From the NCBI GenBank assembly GCA_021732605.1, contig JAKFUS010000023.1, forward strand, positions 1-64,000: 64,000 bases of DNA, given 5' to 3'. This DNA comes from Betaproteobacteria bacterium (GTDB taxonomy: Bacteria > Pseudomonadota > Gammaproteobacteria > Burkholderiales > SG8-41). The notes under the pieces were generated by a model. That model was not told the DNA's origin and did not search any database. It worked only from the letters and a program-made list of their open reading frames with translations. Positions within the stretch are counted from its first letter, which is position 1; each line of letters opens with the position of its first letter. The position numbers were made by a program, and so were the translations under genes. Shown one piece after another: positions 60,944 through 64,000 of the stretch.

Positions 60944-63640
60944 ATGCCCCAAGACACTTTTAAAACCCTGAAGGAATTCACCCCTTCCCCCGGCAAAACA
61001 GCGAAGTACCACAGTCTTGCCGCCCTTGAAGCGGCAGGTCTGGGCAAGATTTCCCGTTTGCCGCGCTCGATCCGCGTGGTGCTGGAAGCGCTGGTACGCC
61101 ACTGCGACGGCAAACGCGTCAACGAAGAGCACGTCAAAGCCCTCGCTGCCTGGCAGCCCAAAGGCGCGCGCACCATGGAAATTCCGTTTATCGTCGTGCG
61201 CATCGTGCTGCAGGATCTGATCGGCTTCGGCACACTGAACGACCTGTCCGCAATGCGCGCGGCAGCGGCGCGCCTCGGTGTGCCGCCGGGCAACATCGAG
61301 CCGCTGGTGCCGGTCGATGTGGTTGTCGACCACTCGGTGGAAATCGACGTCTACAACCGGCCCGACGCCGTGCAGGTCAACCAGGAAATCGAATTCAAGC
61401 GCAATGCCGAGCGTTACCGCTTCGTCAAATGGGCGCAGGGTGCTTTCAAAACCGTGCGCGTGGTGCCGCCCGGCAACGGCATCATCCACCAGATCAACAT
61501 GGAGCATCTGTCACGCGGCGTCTGGGAAAAAGACGGCGTGTGGTTTCCCGACACCGTGTTCGGCACTGATTCCCACACCACCATGGTCAACGGCATCGGC
61601 ATCGTGGCCTGGGGCGTCGGCGGCATTGAAGCCGAAGCGGGCATGCTCGGCCAGCCGAATGCTTTCCTGACGCCGGATGTGGTCGGCTGCCACATGACCG
61701 GCAAGTTGCGCGAAGGCGTCACTGCGACCGATCTGGCGCTCACCGTCACCGAGTTGATGCGCAAAGCCAAAGTCGTCGGCAAGTTCGTCGAGTTCTTCGG
61801 CCCGGGCGCCACCGCCCTGACCGCCGCCGACCGCTGCACCGTGGCCAACATGGCGCCGGAATACGGCGCGACCATGGGTTACTTCCCGGTCGATGAAAAA
61901 ACCGTCGATTATTTCCGCACCACCGGCCGCGAGCCGGAACTCGTATCCGCAATTGAGGCTTACTACAAAGCGCAGGACATGTTCGGCATGCCGAAGTCGG
62001 GCGACATCGATTACACCGAAGTCATCAACCTTGATCTCGACAGCATCGTGCCCAGCCTGTCCGGCCCGAAACGGCCGCAGGACCGCGTCAACCTGCCCGA
62101 CCTCGGCCGTGGTTTTGACGCGCTGTTCTCGGCACCCACCGACAAAAACGGTTACGCCCGCCCCGCCGCCGATCTGACGCGCCGCGTGCCCTCGGGCCAT
62201 GCGGAGTTCGACGTCGGCCACGGCGACGTGCTGATCGCCTCGATCACCTCCTGCACCAATACCTCCAACCCGGCGCTGCTGCTCGCCGCCGGCCTGCTGG
62301 CGAAACGTGCGAACGAACGCGGACTCAAGGTCAACGCGCGGGTAAAAACCTCACTCGCGCCGGGCTCCAAAGTGGCCACGGCTTATTTGCGTGATGCCGG
62401 CCTGCTGTCGCACCTCGAGCAGCTCGGTTTTGGCGTGGTCGCCTACGGCTGCACCACCTGCATGGGGGCCGCCGGCCCGCTGGATGCCAGGATCGAAGAA
62501 GCGGTGGTGTCGCAGGATCTGGTGACCTGTGCCGTGCTCTCCGGCAACCGCAACTTCGAAGCCCGCGTTCATCCCAACCTGCGCGCCAACTACCTGGCCA
62601 GTCCCGCACTGGTGGTGGCTTACGCGCTGGCCGGCACCGTGCGCACCGATCTGACCAAAGACCCGCTGGGCACGGACAAAGCCGGCAAACCGGTGTTCCT
62701 GAAAGACCTGTGGCCCAGCGATGCTGAAGTCGCAGCACTGTTGAAATTTGCGTCGAATGCCGAACACTTCCGTCGCGAATACGGTGATCTGTCCGGCAAC
62801 AAAAAACTGTGGGAAGCGATCCCCACCATCAAGGGCGCGGTGTACGAGTGGGATGCACAATCCACCTTCATCAAGGAGCCGCCGTTTTTCGACGGCGTCA
62901 CCCGCACCCCGGGCAAGGTCAGCGATATCCAGGGCGCCCGCGCGCTGGCCATCCTCGGTGACTCGATCACCACCGACCACATCAGCCCGTCGACCAAGAT
63001 CAAACCGGGCACACCGGCCGGAAAATGGCTCGAACCCTACGGCACCCCGCCTGCAGAATGGGGCCACTTCGGCGTGCGCCGCTGCAACCATGAACTGATG
63101 GTACGCGGCACCTTCGCCAATGTGCGCCTGCGGAATGCTGTGGCCCCCGGCACCGAAGGCCCGATCACCAGGGTGCAGCCCAGCGGCGAACAGATGACCA
63201 TATTTGAAGCCTCGGAAATCTATCGTGCCAAAAACACGCCACTGGTGATTTTCGGCGGCGATGACTATGGCATGGGTTCGTCGCGCGACTGGGCCGCCAA
63301 GGGTGTGCAATTGCTCGGCGTCCGGGCCGTCATCGTCAAAAGCTTCGAGCGTATCCACCGCGCCAACCTGATCGGCATGGGCGTACTGCCCCTGCAGTTC
63401 AAGCCGGGCGAAAGCGTGCAGTCGCTGAAAATCGATGGCACCGAGTCGTTCACCATCGAAGGCATGAACGGCGGCAACGTCAAACCGCTGCAGGATGTGG
63501 TCATGGTGATCACCCGCGCCGACAGCAGCACCCAGCGCGTGACACTGACGCTGCGCATCGACACCGGCATCGAGGTCGATTACCTGAAGCACGGCGGCAT
63601 ATTGCCTTACGTGTTGAGGGAACTGCTCGCAGCTGCCTGA
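60944..63640 (+). CDS. Aconitate hydratase, AcnA type (second copy)
   Basis: The 898-residue protein is clearly paralogous to the preceding acnA over its whole length. The cluster cysteines are conserved at identical positions (437, 503, 506), as is the [14 protein letters not shown] swivel motif. Visible differences include DRPDAVQVNQEIEFKR and PYGTPPAEWGHFGVRR where the first copy has other residues. It may be a second housekeeping aconitase, one with different stability, or one that hydrates 2-methylaconitate for the methylcitrate cycle; the prp context favours testing the last. Confidence 0.93.
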   Translation: MPQDTFKTLKEFTPSPGKTAKYHSLAALEAAGLGKISRLPRSIRVVLEALVRHCDGKRVNEEHVKALAAWQPKGARTMEIPFIVVRIVLQDLIGFGTLNDLSAMRAAAARLGVPPGNIEPLVPVDVVVDHSVEIDVYNRPDAVQVNQEIEFKRNAERYRFVKWAQGAFKTVRVVPPGNGIIHQINMEHLSRGVWEKDGVWFPDTVFGTDSHTTMVNGIGIVAWGVGGIEAEAGMLGQPNAFLTPDVVGCHMTGKLREGVTATDLALTVTELMRKAKVVGKFVEFFGPGATALTAADRCTVANMAPEYGATMGYFPVDEKTVDYFRTTGREPELVSAIEAYYKAQDMFGMPKSGDIDYTEVINLDLDSIVPSLSGPKRPQDRVNLPDLGRGFDALFSAPTDKNGYARPAADLTRRVPSGHAEFDVGHGDVLIASITSCTNTSNPALLLAAGLLAKRANERGLKVNARVKTSLAPGSKVATAYLRDAGLLSHLEQLGFGVVAYGCTTCMGAAGPLDARIEEAVVSQDLVTCAVLSGNRNFEARVHPNLRANYLASPALVVAYALAGTVRTDLTKDPLGTDKAGKPVFLKDLWPSDAEVAALLKFASNAEHFRREYGDLSGNKKLWEAIPTIKGAVYEWDAQSTFIKEPPFFDGVTRTPGKVSDIQGARALAILGDSITTDHISPSTKIKPGTPAGKWLEPYGTPPAEWGHFGVRRCNHELMVRGTFANVRLRNAVAPGTEGPITRVQPSGEQMTIFEASEIYRAKNTPLVIFGGDDYGMGSSRDWAAKGVQLLGVRAVIVKSFERIHRANLIGMGVLPLQFKPGESVQSLKIDGTESFTIEGMNGGNVKPLQDVVMVITRADSSTQRVTLTLRIDTGIEVDYLKHGGILPYVLRELLAAA

Positions 63641-63660
63641 ATCTTCAAGCACCAACACCA

Positions 63661-63692
63661 AAAACCGGGATGACATTCATCCCGGTTTTTTT
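63661..63692 (+). terminator. Rho-independent terminator after the second aconitase
   Basis: The 12-bp stem AAACCGGGATGA/TCATCCCGGTTT with a three-base loop is followed by further T residues. Confidence 0.93.
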
Positions 63693-64000
63693 ACGTCTGC
63701 AAGCCACCTCATCCCTTGGTCAATCACGGCAGCATCCTGGTTTTGTTGTTCTGTAACGACACTCCGCCACCTTGGGTAAACACCCGCCACGCCGCTTTGC
63801 TGTACCCGGACGGCAACAGATCGCAGTCCGGCACCACATCTCAGAATAATATTAAGTATTTGATTTTAAAGTAATAATTTAAAGCTGGCCTGTTCTGTGC
63901 ACCAGTCCTGGAGCCGTCCGCATTTCCCGTTCCCCGGCATCCGGGACGACCGGGCAACCCACCCGGCACACACGGGACATCGCGGCAACGACGCGGCAAG
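63693..64000. other. Right end of the window; no gene recognised
   Basis: About 300 bases with no supported gene on either strand. It contains an A+T-rich stretch (63843-63885, AATAATATTAAG and AATAATTTAAAG) that may be a promoter for a gene beyond the window. Confidence 0.5.

Noticed and set aside
60944-63640. Second aconitase as AcnD (methylcitrate dehydratase)
   Set aside because: Its N-terminus and length follow AcnA throughout, it pairs with the preceding acnA over its whole length, and no prpF follows.

Overview
The window (about 60% G+C) looks like a chromosomal segment of a betaproteobacterium, most likely Burkholderiales. Reasons: the sdhCDAB-sdhE-gltA-odhAB-lpdA-zapE gene order, the EarP/arginine type of EF-P, four Bug-type tripartite tricarboxylate receptors, and propionate genes (prpC, prpD, prpE, acuI) around the TCA cluster. 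No rRNA, tRNA or CRISPR array was recognised.

Layout. 1-215: end of an IS3-type insertion sequence that cuts a RidA-family gene. 329-4029: rlmJ, efp-earP, a cold-shock gene and a small membrane protein. 4050-8726: a cytoplasmic molybdoenzyme, SoeABC-type sulfite dehydrogenase, whose B-subunit start region is triplicated. 8827-11564: LOG-family hydrolase, DUF4139 protein and an overlapping DUF4160/DUF2442 pair. 11706-12600: a small integron-like island with one good attC and two cassette genes (GNAT, DUF3024) but no integrase, followed by dispersed repeats. 12894-17632: LemA, a GIDE-type membrane protein with an EF-hand, a hydrolase, a PlsC-type acyltransferase and a Ser/Thr kinase with two EF-hands. 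17674-24260: a minus-strand carboxylate operon (ModA-like, VOC, TctB, TctA, TctC, MmgE/PrpD) ending in a DsbA-family gene. 24396-31044: DUF2007 protein, a MacAB-like exporter, a second MmgE/PrpD, a citrate-synthase-like lyase and a DUF1080 lipoprotein. 31124-38444: UGSC protein, Bug receptors and a GrdB/PrdB-like protein. 38480-53361: prpE, acuI, zapE and the TCA cluster on the minus strand. 53893-63640: mdh, prpC, prpD and two tandem AcnA-type aconitases on the plus strand.

The most striking result is that three genes are each interrupted by one in-frame TGA placed exactly at the first redox position of a CxxC motif: DsbA/FrnE-like (UPWC, codon 15), UGSC family (UGSC, codon 98) and GrdB/PrdB-like (UPNC, codon 156). 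Two of the three have a perfect short hairpin just after the TGA at a SECIS-like distance, with similar stems and a CGUG-containing loop. I read these as three selenoproteins, two of them flanking a Bug receptor gene, so the organism should encode SelA, SelB, SelD and tRNA-Sec elsewhere. Conventional gene calling would report them as truncated or split genes.

Second-tier observations are the triplicated 32-bp initiation region ahead of soeB, which creates two ATGA-coupled 11-codon mini-ORFs; the integrase-less cassette island; and three intergenic heptamer-repeat hairpin loci, two of them inside the TCA operon.
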